A stretch of DNA of 52,269 bases from an uncultured Opitutia bacterium. Lineage in GTDB: Bacteria; Verrucomicrobiota; Verrucomicrobiia; Opitutales; Opitutaceae. How positions within the stretch are numbered: the first letter of the stretch is position 1; each line of letters opens with the position of its first letter. The DNA lies in assembly GCA_903872505.1 (NCBI GenBank), contig CAIQKV010000113.1, positions 1 through 52,269 of the forward strand, written 5' to 3'. The notes below the pieces were generated by a model that had not been told where the DNA came from, made no database searches, and saw only the letters and a list, made by a program, of their open reading frames with translations. The translations under genes and the position numbers were made by a program. Shown here in pieces: positions 17,718 to 27,003 of this stretch.

Positions 17718-17900
17718 ATGAGCGCACAACGCATGTTCTTCTTCACCACCGCCGTGGTCATCGCGGTCGGAATCTACCTGACCGGCTTCAAGAACGTCCA
17801 CTGGTTCCTGTATGTCCCCGTGGCGGCACTGCTGTTCGCGGGCCTCACCGGCATCTGCCCCGGCATGTTGCTGTGGAAGAAGCTCGGTTTTAAGGACTGA
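17718..17900 (+). CDS. Small membrane protein, DUF2892/YgaP-like
   Basis: 60 residues with two hydrophobic helices (about 6-22 and 30-50). The order TTAVVIAVGIYLTGF, a Trp-containing turn, then VAALLFAGLTGICPGMLLWKKLGF matches the DUF2892 inner-membrane domain, also found at the C-terminus of YgaP rhodaneses. The characteristic GxCP turn is present. No rhodanese is nearby. The preceding gap (17485-17717) shows no further gene. Confidence 0.78.
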   Translation: MSAQRMFFFTTAVVIAVGIYLTGFKNVHWFLYVPVAALLFAGLTGICPGMLLWKKLGFKD

Positions 17901-18008
17901 CACCGGGCATCGGCTCTCCGTCGGGACTGCAGGGTGGCACCGTGCGCCGGATTGACCGGCGCCCGTGCCTCATTTTTTGCCCCAGACCAACCACCAACGA
18001 AACAACCC

Positions 18009-18590
18009 ATGGACTGGGAGGAAAAATACCGCCGGCGCGAGGTATTCTGGAACAAGGGCGAGCCCTCGCTGCCGATGCGACAGTATCTGGGGCGCCATCC
18101 GGTGCGCGGACGCGCCCTCGTGCCGGGCTGCGGCCACGGGCATGAGGTCGCGCTGGCGGTGGAACACGGGCTGGACGCGACGGGCCTGGACATCGCGCCG
18201 ACCGGGATCGCGGAGGCGCGCGCGCTCTATCCGAAAATCGCGGAGCGCTTCGTGGTCGGGGATTTGTTCGATCCGCCGGCGGCGATGCGCGGCGCCTTCG
18301 ACGTGGTGCTGGAGCACACCTGCATGAGCGGGCTGCCTCCGCGGCTGCGGCCTGCCTACCGGCGCGGCATTGACCTGACGCTGCGGCCGGGGGGCCTGCT
18401 GGTCGGGGTGTGGTACATCAACCCGGACCTCGATCCGGGCGAGGAGGGGCCGCCGTTTCCTTTCCGCGTGCCCGACCTGACCGCGCTGTTTGCCGACGGC
18501 TATGAAATCGTCGCCGATTACGTGCCGGACGTGGCTTTCCAGGGCCGCGAGGGCCGGGAGCGGATGCGCGTGCTGCGGCGCAAGGCGTGA
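18009..18590 (+). CDS. SAM-dependent methyltransferase, thiopurine/halide (TPMT) family
   Basis: 193 residues beginning MDWEEKYRRREVFWNKGEPS, the TPMT-family opening with its conserved Trp and Lys. Motif I is PGCGHGHE (39-46). The acidic residue after strand 2 is in LDIAPTG, followed by GDLFD and the VVLEHTC segment typical of the family. Members S-methylate thiols or halide ions; the substrate here is not defined. The ATG at 18009 fits the family N-terminus; the frame is open upstream but not conserved. It ends 26 bases from the convergent PEP-CTERM gene. Confidence 0.82.
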   Translation: MDWEEKYRRREVFWNKGEPSLPMRQYLGRHPVRGRALVPGCGHGHEVALAVEHGLDATGLDIAPTGIAEARALYPKIAERFVVGDLFDPPAAMRGAFDVVLEHTCMSGLPPRLRPAYRRGIDLTLRPGGLLVGVWYINPDLDPGEEGPPFPFRVPDLTALFADGYEIVADYVPDVAFQGREGRERMRVLRRKA

Positions 18591-18615
18591 GGGTGCCGGC
18601 GGGCCTGACGGCCGG

Positions 18616-19569
18616 CTAGCGCCGGCGGCGGATGACACCCACCAGGCTGAGCAGCCCGGTGCCGCTGAGCAGCAGGGCCCACACGGAAGGCTCCGGCACG
18701 GCGATGAACGAGAATGAACCGGGATTGTTCAGGCCCGTGATGAACGAGCCGTTCACGAGGGCGCCGAACGAATCGTACTCCGCAATGACGTTGGACCCGT
18801 TCAGGCTCAGGTAGACGTTGCCGCTCAGGTCAACCCCGGCGAAAAAAGGCGTGAACCCGCCGGTGTTCACCAGCGAGGCGTTGATCACGGCGCCGGTGTT
18901 GGAGTATTTGCCGACGATCCGGGTATTGGGGGCGACCACGTAGAGATTGTCGCTGCCATCGATCGCCAGGCCGTAGGTGCCGCCCGCGATGTTGATAAGC
19001 GAGGCGTTGAGCGTGGCGCCCGCCGCCGTGTATTTGCCCACGTCGCCGGTTCCGTAGCTGGTGATGTAGAGATTGCCGCCGCTGTCGAATACCATGCCGC
19101 GGGGCAAGGAGGGCGCCGTAAACAGCGTGGAATTGACCACCGCGCCCGCCGCCGTGTACTCGCCCACCGTGCCGGCATTGTTGGCGACGTAGATATTCCC
19201 CTTGCTGGCCACCGCAATAGCCGTGGGCACGGACAAGCCGGTAATGAGCGAGGCGTTTACCACGAGACCGGCCGTCGTGTATTCCCCGACGGTCCCGGCA
19301 GTCTCATCGAGAACGTAGAAATGCCCGTTGGCCGCCGCCGCCGTGGCGAAAGGCTGGGAAAAGCCCGAGACCAGCGAAGAGTTGATGGCGTTGCCGCTCA
19401 GGTCATAGAGCCCCACGTTTGTCCCGCTGATGTTGGGCACCACGATCTGCGCCCAGCCAGCCAAGGCGGCGGTCAGTGCGAGGACAGCGCCCAGGCCCCG
19501 CAGGAAAGTCCCGCCCAGGCGGGCAAAACCAAGGGTGGAGTGGAGCGGATACATTCGTGTCTGGGGCAT
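18616..19569 (-). CDS. PEP-CTERM repeat protein (beta-propeller-like)
   Basis: A 317-residue secreted protein. A hydrophobic signal (GLGAVLALTAALAGWAQ) is followed by about six tandem units of roughly 40 residues with the core GxYTxxGxxVNASLITGL and a GNxYV strand, resembling NHL/SMP-30 propeller blades. The C-terminus is the exosortase sorting signal: VPEP, a hydrophobic helix and RRRR. So it should be cut by an exosortase and placed in the extracellular matrix. Start ATG 19569; 19554 is an equally possible in-frame ATG. There is no obvious ribosome site at either. Confidence 0.85.
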   Translation of the reverse strand: MPQTRMYPLHSTLGFARLGGTFLRGLGAVLALTAALAGWAQIVVPNISGTNVGLYDLSGNAINSSLVSGFSQPFATAAAANGHFYVLDETAGTVGEYTTAGLVVNASLITGLSVPTAIAVASKGNIYVANNAGTVGEYTAAGAVVNSTLFTAPSLPRGMVFDSGGNLYITSYGTGDVGKYTAAGATLNASLINIAGGTYGLAIDGSDNLYVVAPNTRIVGKYSNTGAVINASLVNTGGFTPFFAGVDLSGNVYLSLNGSNVIAEYDSFGALVNGSFITGLNNPGSFSFIAVPEPSVWALLLSGTGLLSLVGVIRRRR

Positions 19570-19693
19570 GGCTCGAGGGGTGGGGATAACGCTCCGAGCG
19601 GGAGCAATATCATCCCTCCGGTCAAATAATTTCGCAGCCCGGCACGCCCGCCCAGGGCCGCAGCGGCCCACATCAAATCGGTCGCCGCCTGTT

Positions 19694-20020
19694 TCAGCCC
19701 TTTTTCACAAAGCAGGCCTTGAGCGCCATCGGGCTGCCATCGATCTTGCAGTCGATCTCGTGGTCGCCGGCGACGAGGCGGATGTTTTTGACCTTGGTGC
19801 CGCCCTTCAGCACGCCCGATCCGCCGCGCAACTTCAGGTCCTGGATCAGCACCACCGTGTCGCCGTCCGCCAGCGGATTGCCGTGGGCGTCCTTGACGGC
19901 CCGGGCGGCCTCCGGCGCCGCATCCTTGGCCCACTCATGGCCGCACGTGGCGCACTCCCAGCGGTCGGCATGGCTGAGGACGTCTTCCAAGGTACAGGCA
20001 GGGCAGGCGGGTTTGGTCAT
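19694..20020 (-). CDS. PhnA/YjdM-family zinc-ribbon protein
   Basis: 108 residues. The N-terminus is a zinc ribbon with Cys pairs CPAC (C6, C9) and CATC (C23, C26), then the KOW-like PhnA domain: VKDAHGNPLADGDTVVLIQDLKL and VKNIRLVAGDHEIDCKIDG. The length and both domains match the family. Despite the name there is no direct link to phosphonate breakdown and no other phn genes are near. The ATG at 20020 is where the family begins. Confidence 0.9.
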   Translation of the reverse strand: MTKPACPACTLEDVLSHADRWECATCGHEWAKDAAPEAARAVKDAHGNPLADGDTVVLIQDLKLRGGSGVLKGGTKVKNIRLVAGDHEIDCKIDGSPMALKACFVKKG

Positions 20021-20272
20021 GAGAGTGGCGACGCGGGGTCCGATGTTGGTCCGGCGCCGTCCGCCGAGCGTACGCGGGCGGACTTGCCCGCGGAAAGGCT
20101 TAAAACCCGACCGGTCCGTCTCCGCCGTTGCGCCGGGATCAGCCACGAAGCCCGCGGCTCTGGTATTGCCCTGCGTCCGGTCGGGCCCAGTCTCCGCCCA
20201 TGAGTTTTTCCACGCGGCGCCGAGTCCGCCCGGCTTGAGGGTCCGCCGTCAAACACTGGCTCACCCGACCCC

Positions 20273-21559
20273 ATGAAGGGAAAAATTTCCGGACTCCGCT
20301 GGTATATCGTGGGCCTGCTCTGCCTGGCCTCGGCCCTGAACTACCTGGACCGGCAGACGCTCTCGGTGCTCGCCCAGACGATCCAGGACGAGCTGGGCCT
20401 CACGACGATGCAGTATGCCAACATCACCTCGGCCTTCCTGGTCAGCTACACGGTGATGTATGCGGTCTACGGGCGGCTGGTGGACGTGCTGGGCACCCGC
20501 TACGCCTTCATTTTTTTCGTCTCCGGCTGGTCGGTCGCCAACATGCTGCACGCGTTCGCCCGGACGGCGGCGCAGTTCTCCGTCTGCCGGTTCCTGCTCG
20601 GCGCGGCCGAGCCGATGAGTTTTCCCGCCGGCATCCGGGCGGTGACGGAATGGTTCCCGTTGCGCGAGCGCGCCATGGCCGTGGGTATTTTCAACTCCGG
20701 CACCGCGATCGGCGCCTCCCTCGCGGCGCCCATGGTGGCGTGGGTCACCCTGGCCTGGGGCTGGCGCTCGGCCTTCGTGGCCGGCGGCGTCCTGGGCCTG
20801 GTCTGGGTCGCCGCGTGGGCGGTCGTCTTTCGCCTGCCGCGACAGCAGGCGTGGCTGGATCCCCGGGAGCTGGCGTTGATCGAGCAGGGGAGCGACCCCG
20901 CGGGCGAGGACGCGGCGCCCGTGCCGATCCGCCGCCTGTTCGCCACGCGCGCCGTCTGGGGCTGCATCATGGCCCGCGTCCTGACGGATCCCATTTCCTA
21001 TTTCTTCATTTTCTGGATGCCCAAATTCCTGCAGCAGGAGCGCGGCTTCAACCTCGCCGACCTCGGCCGGTATGGCTGGATCCCGTTTGTCGGGCTGGCG
21101 CTGGGCAACCTCGCGGGCGGCGCCGTGCCCGGTCTCCTCATGCGGCGGGGTTGGCCGCTCAACCGCGCGCGGAAGGTCGTCATGCTGGCGGCCTCCTGCG
21201 CGGTGCCCTACTGCCTGCTGACCATCATTGCGCAGCCGGGCGCCGGGGTGGCGATCGCCATGATCAGCACCGCGATGTTCGCGCATGCGGCCTGGGCCAA
21301 CATGACGCTGCCCACCGAGGTGTTTCCCAGGCATGTGGTGGGCTCGGTGACCGGGTTCGCCGGGGCGTTCGGCGGGGTCGCGGGCATCATCACCCAGCAG
21401 GCCATCGGCTGGACCGTGCAGCACGTCTCCTACACGCCCGTGCTGCTGGTGTGCTCGGTGATGCATCTCATCACCTTCGGCGTCGTGTGCTGGCTGGTCG
21501 GGGAACTGGGCGTCATCCGGGACATTTCCCGGGCGGTGGGCCTGCGCGCGACAACCTAA
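20273..21559 (+). CDS. MFS transporter, anion:cation symporter (hexuronate-type) family
   Basis: 428 residues with 12 hydrophobic segments. The opening LNYLDRQTLSVLAQTIQ is the signature of the ACS family (ExuT, GudP, glycerate and sialate carriers). GRLVDVLGTRYAF is the cytoplasmic loop 2-3 motif, and GAAEPMSFPAGIRAVTEWFP the helix 4-5 segment with the conserved Glu and Arg. It likely imports an acidic sugar or similar small organic anion with H+. A URO-D gene begins 223 bases downstream on the same strand, so they may be separately transcribed, though both belong to the 20-29 kb metabolic region. Confidence 0.85.
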   Translation: MKGKISGLRWYIVGLLCLASALNYLDRQTLSVLAQTIQDELGLTTMQYANITSAFLVSYTVMYAVYGRLVDVLGTRYAFIFFVSGWSVANMLHAFARTAAQFSVCRFLLGAAEPMSFPAGIRAVTEWFPLRERAMAVGIFNSGTAIGASLAAPMVAWVTLAWGWRSAFVAGGVLGLVWVAAWAVVFRLPRQQAWLDPRELALIEQGSDPAGEDAAPVPIRRLFATRAVWGCIMARVLTDPISYFFIFWMPKFLQQERGFNLADLGRYGWIPFVGLALGNLAGGAVPGLLMRRGWPLNRARKVVMLAASCAVPYCLLTIIAQPGAGVAIAMISTAMFAHAAWANMTLPTEVFPRHVVGSVTGFAGAFGGVAGIITQQAIGWTVQHVSYTPVLLVCSVMHLITFGVVCWLVGELGVIRDISRAVGLRATT

Positions 21560-21782
21560 GGCGGGACGGGACGGGTTTAAGGCTTTCGTTGTGGACCGGG
21601 CGCCCGCCAGCGCACCACTCCACGAAAAAAACGGCGATTGCGCCCCGCGTTGTCCGGCTCTGTCGGGCGGCGCTCGCCGCCGCTCATGACCCGGATGCAT
21701 CAGGCTTATTCATTGCCGGCACCTCCTCCGCGACTCGTGCGGAGCTTGGCCCGGCGGCGCGGACGCGGCTAGGCTGGTCACC

Positions 21783-22958
21783 ATGCCACAGTCCGGCCGG
21801 GTGCGCTCCATGACACCACGCCAGCGCTTCAACGCTGCGCTCACCTTCGGGACGCTCGATCACGTTCCCTTCGTCCCTGGCTTCGGGCGAAAATCCACGC
21901 GCGAAGCCTGGCTGCGCCAGGGACTACCGGCACACGTGACCGACATTGCCGCCCATGTGCGCGAATTGACGGGAGTGCCGCCCGAACCGGCCGCGGAACC
22001 CATCGTCCTGGAAGCGGGCTTTCGCATGATCCCGCAGTTCGAGGAAAAGATTCTCGAGCGCCGCCCACCACCGGACCCTGGCGCCCGGGGCACGCTCGTC
22101 GTGCAGGATTGGAAGGGCAACATCTGCGAGATCTCCGACGAGTTCGATGTCACCTATCTCCGCAACCCGGTAGATTTTGTCACGCGCTCGTGGCTCCGGT
22201 GTCCCGTCGAATCCCGGGCCGACTGGGCCGCAATGATCCGCCGCTACGATCCCGGCGACCCGCACCGCCTGCCCGCGGACTTCGCCCGCTCCGCCCGACT
22301 GTCCCACGACCGGCCGGACGTTGGCGGCATCAGCATCTCCGGTCCCTTTTGGCAGCTCCGCGAGTGGCTGGGCTTCGAGAACCTGTGCATGCTCCTGCTC
22401 GACGATCCGGCCTTCGTCGGGGAGATGATCGAGTTCTGGCAGCTCTTCGTCTCCGCCATGCTCGGGCGCATCCTGCCGCACTACCGGCCGGACTTCATCA
22501 CGGTGAATGAGGACATGGCGTACAAGGAGAAGCCGATGATCGGCCCCGGGATGGCCCGGCGTTTCCTGCTGCCCTGCTGGCGGGCGTGGGCCGGGCAGAT
22601 CCGTGGCGCGGGGGTGCCGGTCTACGAGGTCGACTCAGACGGCGACGTCGGCCTGCTCCTCCCGCTCTTCATCGAGGCTGGATTCAACAGCAACACCCCA
22701 CTCGAAGTCGCGGCCGGCAACGACCTGCCGGCCTATCGCAGAAAATATGGCACGCGGATGGCGTACCGCGGCGGCGTGGACAAGCGCGCGATGGCGGCGG
22801 GCGGCCGCGTCATCGAGCGGGAAATCGCGCGACTGCAGCCGGTCATCGACGCCGGTGGTTACATTCCCTCCTGCGACCACGGCGTCCCTCCGGATGTCTC
22901 CTGGCCCAACTTCCTGCTCTATTCCCGCCTGCTGGCGCGGGCCACGGGCTGGATCTAG
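21783..22958 (+). CDS. URO-D superfamily protein (putative methyltransferase), paralogue 1
   Basis: 391 residues, a TIM barrel of the uroporphyrinogen decarboxylase/MtaA superfamily: MTPRQRFNAALTFGTLDHVPF opening, WQLREWLGFENLCMLLLDDP, then DFITVNEDMAYKEKPMIGP. At the loop where MtaA-type methyltransferases bind zinc (HxC), this protein has VDSDGDV with neither His nor Cys. It ends with a PSCDHGVPPDVS loop. It is therefore unlikely to be heme HemE and its chemistry is unknown. The start may be the in-frame ATG at 21810. It heads a series with the HisD-like (98 bases later) and DUF1638 genes. Confidence 0.8.
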   Translation: MPQSGRVRSMTPRQRFNAALTFGTLDHVPFVPGFGRKSTREAWLRQGLPAHVTDIAAHVRELTGVPPEPAAEPIVLEAGFRMIPQFEEKILERRPPPDPGARGTLVVQDWKGNICEISDEFDVTYLRNPVDFVTRSWLRCPVESRADWAAMIRRYDPGDPHRLPADFARSARLSHDRPDVGGISISGPFWQLREWLGFENLCMLLLDDPAFVGEMIEFWQLFVSAMLGRILPHYRPDFITVNEDMAYKEKPMIGPGMARRFLLPCWRAWAGQIRGAGVPVYEVDSDGDVGLLLPLFIEAGFNSNTPLEVAAGNDLPAYRRKYGTRMAYRGGVDKRAMAAGGRVIEREIARLQPVIDAGGYIPSCDHGVPPDVSWPNFLLYSRLLARATGWI

Positions 22959-23056
22959 GCGGAGGCTAATCAGCCGGGAAAGGGCAGTCTGAACGCCTTT
23001 CGCGGTCAGCCGGGCGCCTTGATTTGCGGTTGCCGTCCCAGTCCCGGCCGCTTGCC

Positions 23057-24364
23057 ATGGCCCGGATGAAAGTGATCAAGGAGGGTGGTCACCGGCTGCT
23101 GGCCAACGACGGCGAGACCGCCGCGGTGGTTACCGCAATGCTGCTGGATCTGGAAAAAAACGGGCTCGAGGCGGTCCGGCGCTACAGCGAGAAGTTCGAC
23201 CGCTGGACGCCCCGCGACTTTGAGCTGACCCCGGCCGAGATCCGCGCGGCCACCGCGCAGTTGGACCCCCAGGTCGTGGCGGACACGCGCTTCTGCCAGG
23301 ACAACGTGCGCCGTTTTGCCGAGGCCCAGCTCGCGACGATGCAGCCGCTGGAGGTGGAGATCCGGCCCGGCGTGACCCTCGGGCACCGCCACATTCCGGT
23401 GAATTCCGTCGGCAGCTACATCCCCGGCGGGCGCTACCCGATGTTCGGCTCGGCGCAGATGAGCATCATCCCCGCCAAGGTGGCGGGCGTGAAGACCGTC
23501 GTGGCCTGCACCCCGCCGGTCGACGGCCGCGGCTGGTTTCCCGCCACGATCAACGCCATCGCGGCCGCCGGCGCGGACCGGGTCTTTGTTGTCGGCGGCG
23601 TGCCCGCCCTCGCGCTCATGGCCTTCGGCATGGGTGTGGTCGAGCCCGTGGACATCCTCTGTGGCGCGGGCAACAAGTTCGTCGCCGAGGCCAAGCGCCA
23701 GCTCTTCGGCCGATGCGGCATCGACCTCCTCGCCGGGCCGACCGAAATCATGGTCCTCGCCGACGACACCGCGGACCCCGCGCTCGTTGCCTGCGACCTG
23801 CTCGGCCAGGCCGAGCACGACCCCAACAGCGGAGTGGCGCTCATCTGCCTGAGCGAGGCGTTCGGCCGCCGCTGCCTCATGGAGGTGGAGCAGCAGCTCG
23901 CCGTGCTGCCGACCCGCGAGATCGCGGCCCAGAGCTGGGCGGTGAACGGCCGGATCTACGCCGCCGCGAGCCCGGACGAGGCCGTCGCCCTCAGCGACGA
24001 CTACGCGCCCGAGCACCTCGAGCTGCACGTCGCCAACCGGGACTGGTATTTCGACCGGTTGAAAAACTACGGTTCGCTGTTCCTCGGCGAGGAAACGACC
24101 GTGGCGTACGGCGACAAATCCATCGGCACGAATCACATCCTGCCCACCAGCCGCGCGGCGCGCTACACCGGCGGCGTCTGGGTGGGAAAATTCCTGAAGA
24201 CCGTCACCTACCAGCACATGACCCCCGCCGCGTCGGTGGAGGTCGGTCGCGTCACCTCGCGCCAGTGCCAGGTCGAGCGCATGCTGGCGCACGCCATCAC
24301 CGCCGACGTGCGGGTCAAACGCTTCGCCAGTCCCGGGGAAGCCCCGGCGCGCCGGCCGGCCTGA
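23057..24364 (+). CDS. HisD-family dehydrogenase (likely not histidine biosynthesis)
   Basis: 435 residues with all zinc ligands of histidinol dehydrogenase: Q251 and H254 (GQAEHD), D353 (YGDKS) and H412 (LAHA), plus the catalytic E319-H320 pair (PEH). So the NAD-linked alcohol oxidation should work. The YGDKSIGTNHILPT and YTGGVWVGKFLKTVTYQ segments are of the type I associate with catabolic homologues such as sulfopropanediol dehydrogenase HpsN, rather than biosynthetic HisD. The neighbours (URO-D, DUF1638, TRAP transporter) are catabolic too, and no other his gene is near. I infer that it oxidises an imported hydroxylated compound. The ATG at 23057 is chosen; 23066 is also possible. Confidence 0.82.
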   Translation: MARMKVIKEGGHRLLANDGETAAVVTAMLLDLEKNGLEAVRRYSEKFDRWTPRDFELTPAEIRAATAQLDPQVVADTRFCQDNVRRFAEAQLATMQPLEVEIRPGVTLGHRHIPVNSVGSYIPGGRYPMFGSAQMSIIPAKVAGVKTVVACTPPVDGRGWFPATINAIAAAGADRVFVVGGVPALALMAFGMGVVEPVDILCGAGNKFVAEAKRQLFGRCGIDLLAGPTEIMVLADDTADPALVACDLLGQAEHDPNSGVALICLSEAFGRRCLMEVEQQLAVLPTREIAAQSWAVNGRIYAAASPDEAVALSDDYAPEHLELHVANRDWYFDRLKNYGSLFLGEETTVAYGDKSIGTNHILPTSRAARYTGGVWVGKFLKTVTYQHMTPAASVEVGRVTSRQCQVERMLAHAITADVRVKRFASPGEAPARRPA

Positions 24365-24376
24365 GCCCAGCACCCG

Positions 24377-25123
24377 ATGACGCCGCCCGCCCTGGCCGTG
24401 ATCGCCTGCGACGTGCTGGAGGACGAGACACGGCACTTCGCCCGCGCCATGCCGCACGTGCGCGAACTCATCATGCTGCCACAGGGCCTGCACAAGGAGC
24501 CGCCGCGGCTCCAGCGCGAGGTGCAGCTGGCGATCGACCGGGCCGAGGCGCGGCCCGACATCGAGGCGATCGCGCTGGTCTACGGCCTGTGCAGCCGCGG
24601 CGTGGAAAACCTGCGCCACGCCCGCTGCCCGCTGGTCATCGCCCGGGCGCACGATTGCGTGACCCTCTTCCTCGGCAGCAAGGAGCGCTACGCCGCCTAC
24701 GCCCGCGAGCATCCCGACACCTACTGGTACACCCCAGGCTGGATCAAGACCGGCACGCAGCCGGGCCCCGACCGCGCCGGGTATCTGCGCACGTTCTACG
24801 CGGGCAAGTTCGACGCCGACACCATCGAGTACCTCGTCGAAATGGACCGGGAGGGACTCGTGAACTACCACCGGGCCGCCTACGTTGACCTCGGCGTGGG
24901 CCAGACCGCCCAGGGCCAGGCCTACACCCGGCATTGCGCCGACTGCCTCGGCTGGTCCTTCGACCAGGTGAACGGTGACACTTCGCTCCTGCACGACCTG
25001 CTCGCGGGAAATTGGGACGAGTCGCGCTTCCTCGTCGTCCCGCCGCACCATCTCATCCGGCTCACGGCCGACGACAACATTGTCGAGGCGGTCGCGCCGC
25101 CACCAGCGCCAGCGGTGTCATGA
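24377..25123 (+). CDS. DUF1638 protein
   Basis: 248 residues starting 12 bases after the HisD-like stop, so translationally linked. LAVIACDVLEDE, IALVYGLCSRGVENL and ARAHDCVTLFLGSKERY are the DUF1638 signature with its conserved Cys residues (AxD, YGLC, HDC). As I recall, members occur beside corrinoid methyltransferase genes of the trimethylamine/glycine-betaine type in anaerobes; the function is not known. The Cys/His pattern (HDC, RHCADC) could bind a metal or cobamide-related cofactor, which is inference. The gene ends 24 bases from the stop of the convergent TRAP permease. Confidence 0.8.
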   Translation: MTPPALAVIACDVLEDETRHFARAMPHVRELIMLPQGLHKEPPRLQREVQLAIDRAEARPDIEAIALVYGLCSRGVENLRHARCPLVIARAHDCVTLFLGSKERYAAYAREHPDTYWYTPGWIKTGTQPGPDRAGYLRTFYAGKFDADTIEYLVEMDREGLVNYHRAAYVDLGVGQTAQGQAYTRHCADCLGWSFDQVNGDTSLLHDLLAGNWDESRFLVVPPHHLIRLTADDNIVEAVAPPPAPAVS

Positions 25124-25147
25124 CCGCGGTCCCATGGTTTCACGCCG

Positions 25148-26998
25148 TCACCGCAGCCACTGCGGCAGCGCGAGGGAGATCCACGGGATGTACGTGATCA
25201 GCAGCACGCCGATGAAGCGGATGCCGAGCAGCGGCAGGACAGCCCGCATGACCTCGGGCATCGGCCGGTTGAGGCGGTAGGAGGCGAGGAGCAGGTTCAG
25301 CCCGACCGGCGGCGCGAGGAAGCTGAGCTCCATGTTCGCCAGGAAAATGATCCCCAGGTGCAGCGGGTCGATGCCCAGCCGGGCCCCGATCGGGATGAGG
25401 AGCGGCACGACGACCACGATGGCGGCGTAAATCTCGACCAGCCCGCCGATGAACAGCAGCACAACATTCAGGCCGAGCAGGAACACCCAGCGCGACTGCA
25501 CATGCACGGCGGCCCAGTCGGCCAGCTGGTCCGGGATCTGGGCATCGACGAGGAAGTTCGTCAGGCCCAGTGCCACGCTGAGGATCAGCAGGATTCCACC
25601 CACCAGCACGCCCGCCTCGGTCAGCACGCGCGGGCAATCGCCAAAAAAACGCAGGTCGCGGTGGATTACCACAGCGACGAGAAACGCATAAAACGCCGTC
25701 ACCGCCGCCGCCTCCACCGGCGTGGCCCAGCCGCCGAACAGCGCGACCATCGAGACCACCGGGAGCAGCAGTTCCCATTTGGCGTCCCACATGGCCCGGC
25801 CGGCCTCGCGCCAGTCGAACTTCGCCGAGGTGTCCGCGTGGCGGCCGGCCCAGACCCCCCACGCACAGGTCATGGCGATCAGCAGCACGGCCGGCCCCAG
25901 TCCGCTGAGGAACATCTGCCGGATGTCCACCTTCGCCAGGATCGCGTAGAGGATGACCGGCAGGCACGGCGGCAGCAGGATACCGAGCGAGCCCGCGCCG
26001 GTCACCAGCCCCAGCGCATCGCGCTGCGTGAACTTCGCCGCGATCAGCACCGGCATGAGCAGCCCGCCCAGCGCCAGGATCGTGACGCCCGAGCCGCCGG
26101 TGAACGAGGTGAAGAAGGCGCAGATCAGCGCGGTGGCGATCGCCGGCCCCCCGCGGAACCAGCCCACCAGCGCTTGGAACACCCGGACGAGGCGCTGCGA
26201 CGCCTTGCCCTCGGCCATGAAATATCCCGCCAGCGTGAAGAGCGGGATCGAGGGGAGCGCCGGGTTGGTCACCAACCCGTAGTGCTCGATCGACACCGCG
26301 GTGATCGGCACGTCGCGGCTCCAGAACAGGATCATGGCGGCGCCGCCGAGCGCGATGAAGATCGGGGCGCCCAGCGCAGTGGCCGCGAGCAACCCGGCGA
26401 GCGCGGGCAGGGTCAGGCTCGGCACCGCGGCCGGCGGGAAGATCGCGGCGAGGATAAACGCCGCGGTGAGGGCGAGCGTGACCGCGCGGTGCGCCCAGGT
26501 GGCGGCGACGCGCCAGAGCAGCCGCAGGCAGATCAGGCCGAACCCGAGCGGCATCGCAAGCTGGATGGTCCAGAGCCGGATGCCATAGGCGAGCACGCCG
26601 CCGCCCTCCCGTTCCTCGAGGACGAACTGCAGGCTCGCGACGCAGAGGAACGCGGTGACGGCGGCCGCGACCGCGGTGCTGAAGACCAGGGCCGCGTGCT
26701 TCCAGCGGCCCCGCAGCAGCGCGGGCGCCGTGGCGAGGGCGAGCAGCCGGCCGTCGCGGGCGGCCACCACGCCGCCCACCATGCCGACCAGCAGCGTCAG
26801 GTGGCGCAGGAAATCCGGCGCGTTGGGAATCCCGGTCGAGAACTTGCGCAACCCGATCTCCGCGAGCGGCAGCACGACCATCAGCGCGAGCAGCAGCGTC
26901 AGCAGGTGATCCTCCGCCCAGTGCCACCAGCGGCGCGGGGCGGCCTCGCCGCCGGGCATCCCGGCAATCAGGACCGCGTTCTCCGTCCGGGGCTGCAT
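25148..26998 (-). CDS. TRAP transporter fused small and large permease (DctQM-type)
   Basis: 616 residues. The N-terminal four-helix part (about 28-175) is the Q subunit with GLRKFSTGIPNAPDFLRH. A linker leads into the M subunit of about 12 helices: PLFTLAGYFMAEGKASQRLVRVF, SLGILLPPCLPVILYAI and LAPPVGLNLLL are the conserved large-subunit motifs. The fusion of Q and M is common in TRAP systems. It works with the P protein encoded 5 bases upstream and TatT before that. It is the last gene of this minus-strand operon and meets the URO-D/HisD/DUF1638 operon end to end. Confidence 0.9.
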   Translation of the reverse strand: MQPRTENAVLIAGMPGGEAAPRRWWHWAEDHLLTLLLALMVVLPLAEIGLRKFSTGIPNAPDFLRHLTLLVGMVGGVVAARDGRLLALATAPALLRGRWKHAALVFSTAVAAAVTAFLCVASLQFVLEEREGGGVLAYGIRLWTIQLAMPLGFGLICLRLLWRVAATWAHRAVTLALTAAFILAAIFPPAAVPSLTLPALAGLLAATALGAPIFIALGGAAMILFWSRDVPITAVSIEHYGLVTNPALPSIPLFTLAGYFMAEGKASQRLVRVFQALVGWFRGGPAIATALICAFFTSFTGGSGVTILALGGLLMPVLIAAKFTQRDALGLVTGAGSLGILLPPCLPVILYAILAKVDIRQMFLSGLGPAVLLIAMTCAWGVWAGRHADTSAKFDWREAGRAMWDAKWELLLPVVSMVALFGGWATPVEAAAVTAFYAFLVAVVIHRDLRFFGDCPRVLTEAGVLVGGILLILSVALGLTNFLVDAQIPDQLADWAAVHVQSRWVFLLGLNVVLLFIGGLVEIYAAIVVVVPLLIPIGARLGIDPLHLGIIFLANMELSFLAPPVGLNLLLASYRLNRPMPEVMRAVLPLLGIRFIGVLLITYIPWISLALPQWLR

Positions 26999-27003
26999 GC
27001 GGT

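Noticed and set aside
19694..20020. Phosphonate-utilisation operon suggested by PhnA
   Set aside because: No C-P lyase or phosphonate transporter genes are adjacent; PhnA-family proteins occur alone in many genomes.
23057..24364. Histidine biosynthesis hisD
   Set aside because: No other his gene is near, and the neighbours and the variant NHILPT and WVGKF segments fit catabolic relatives better.
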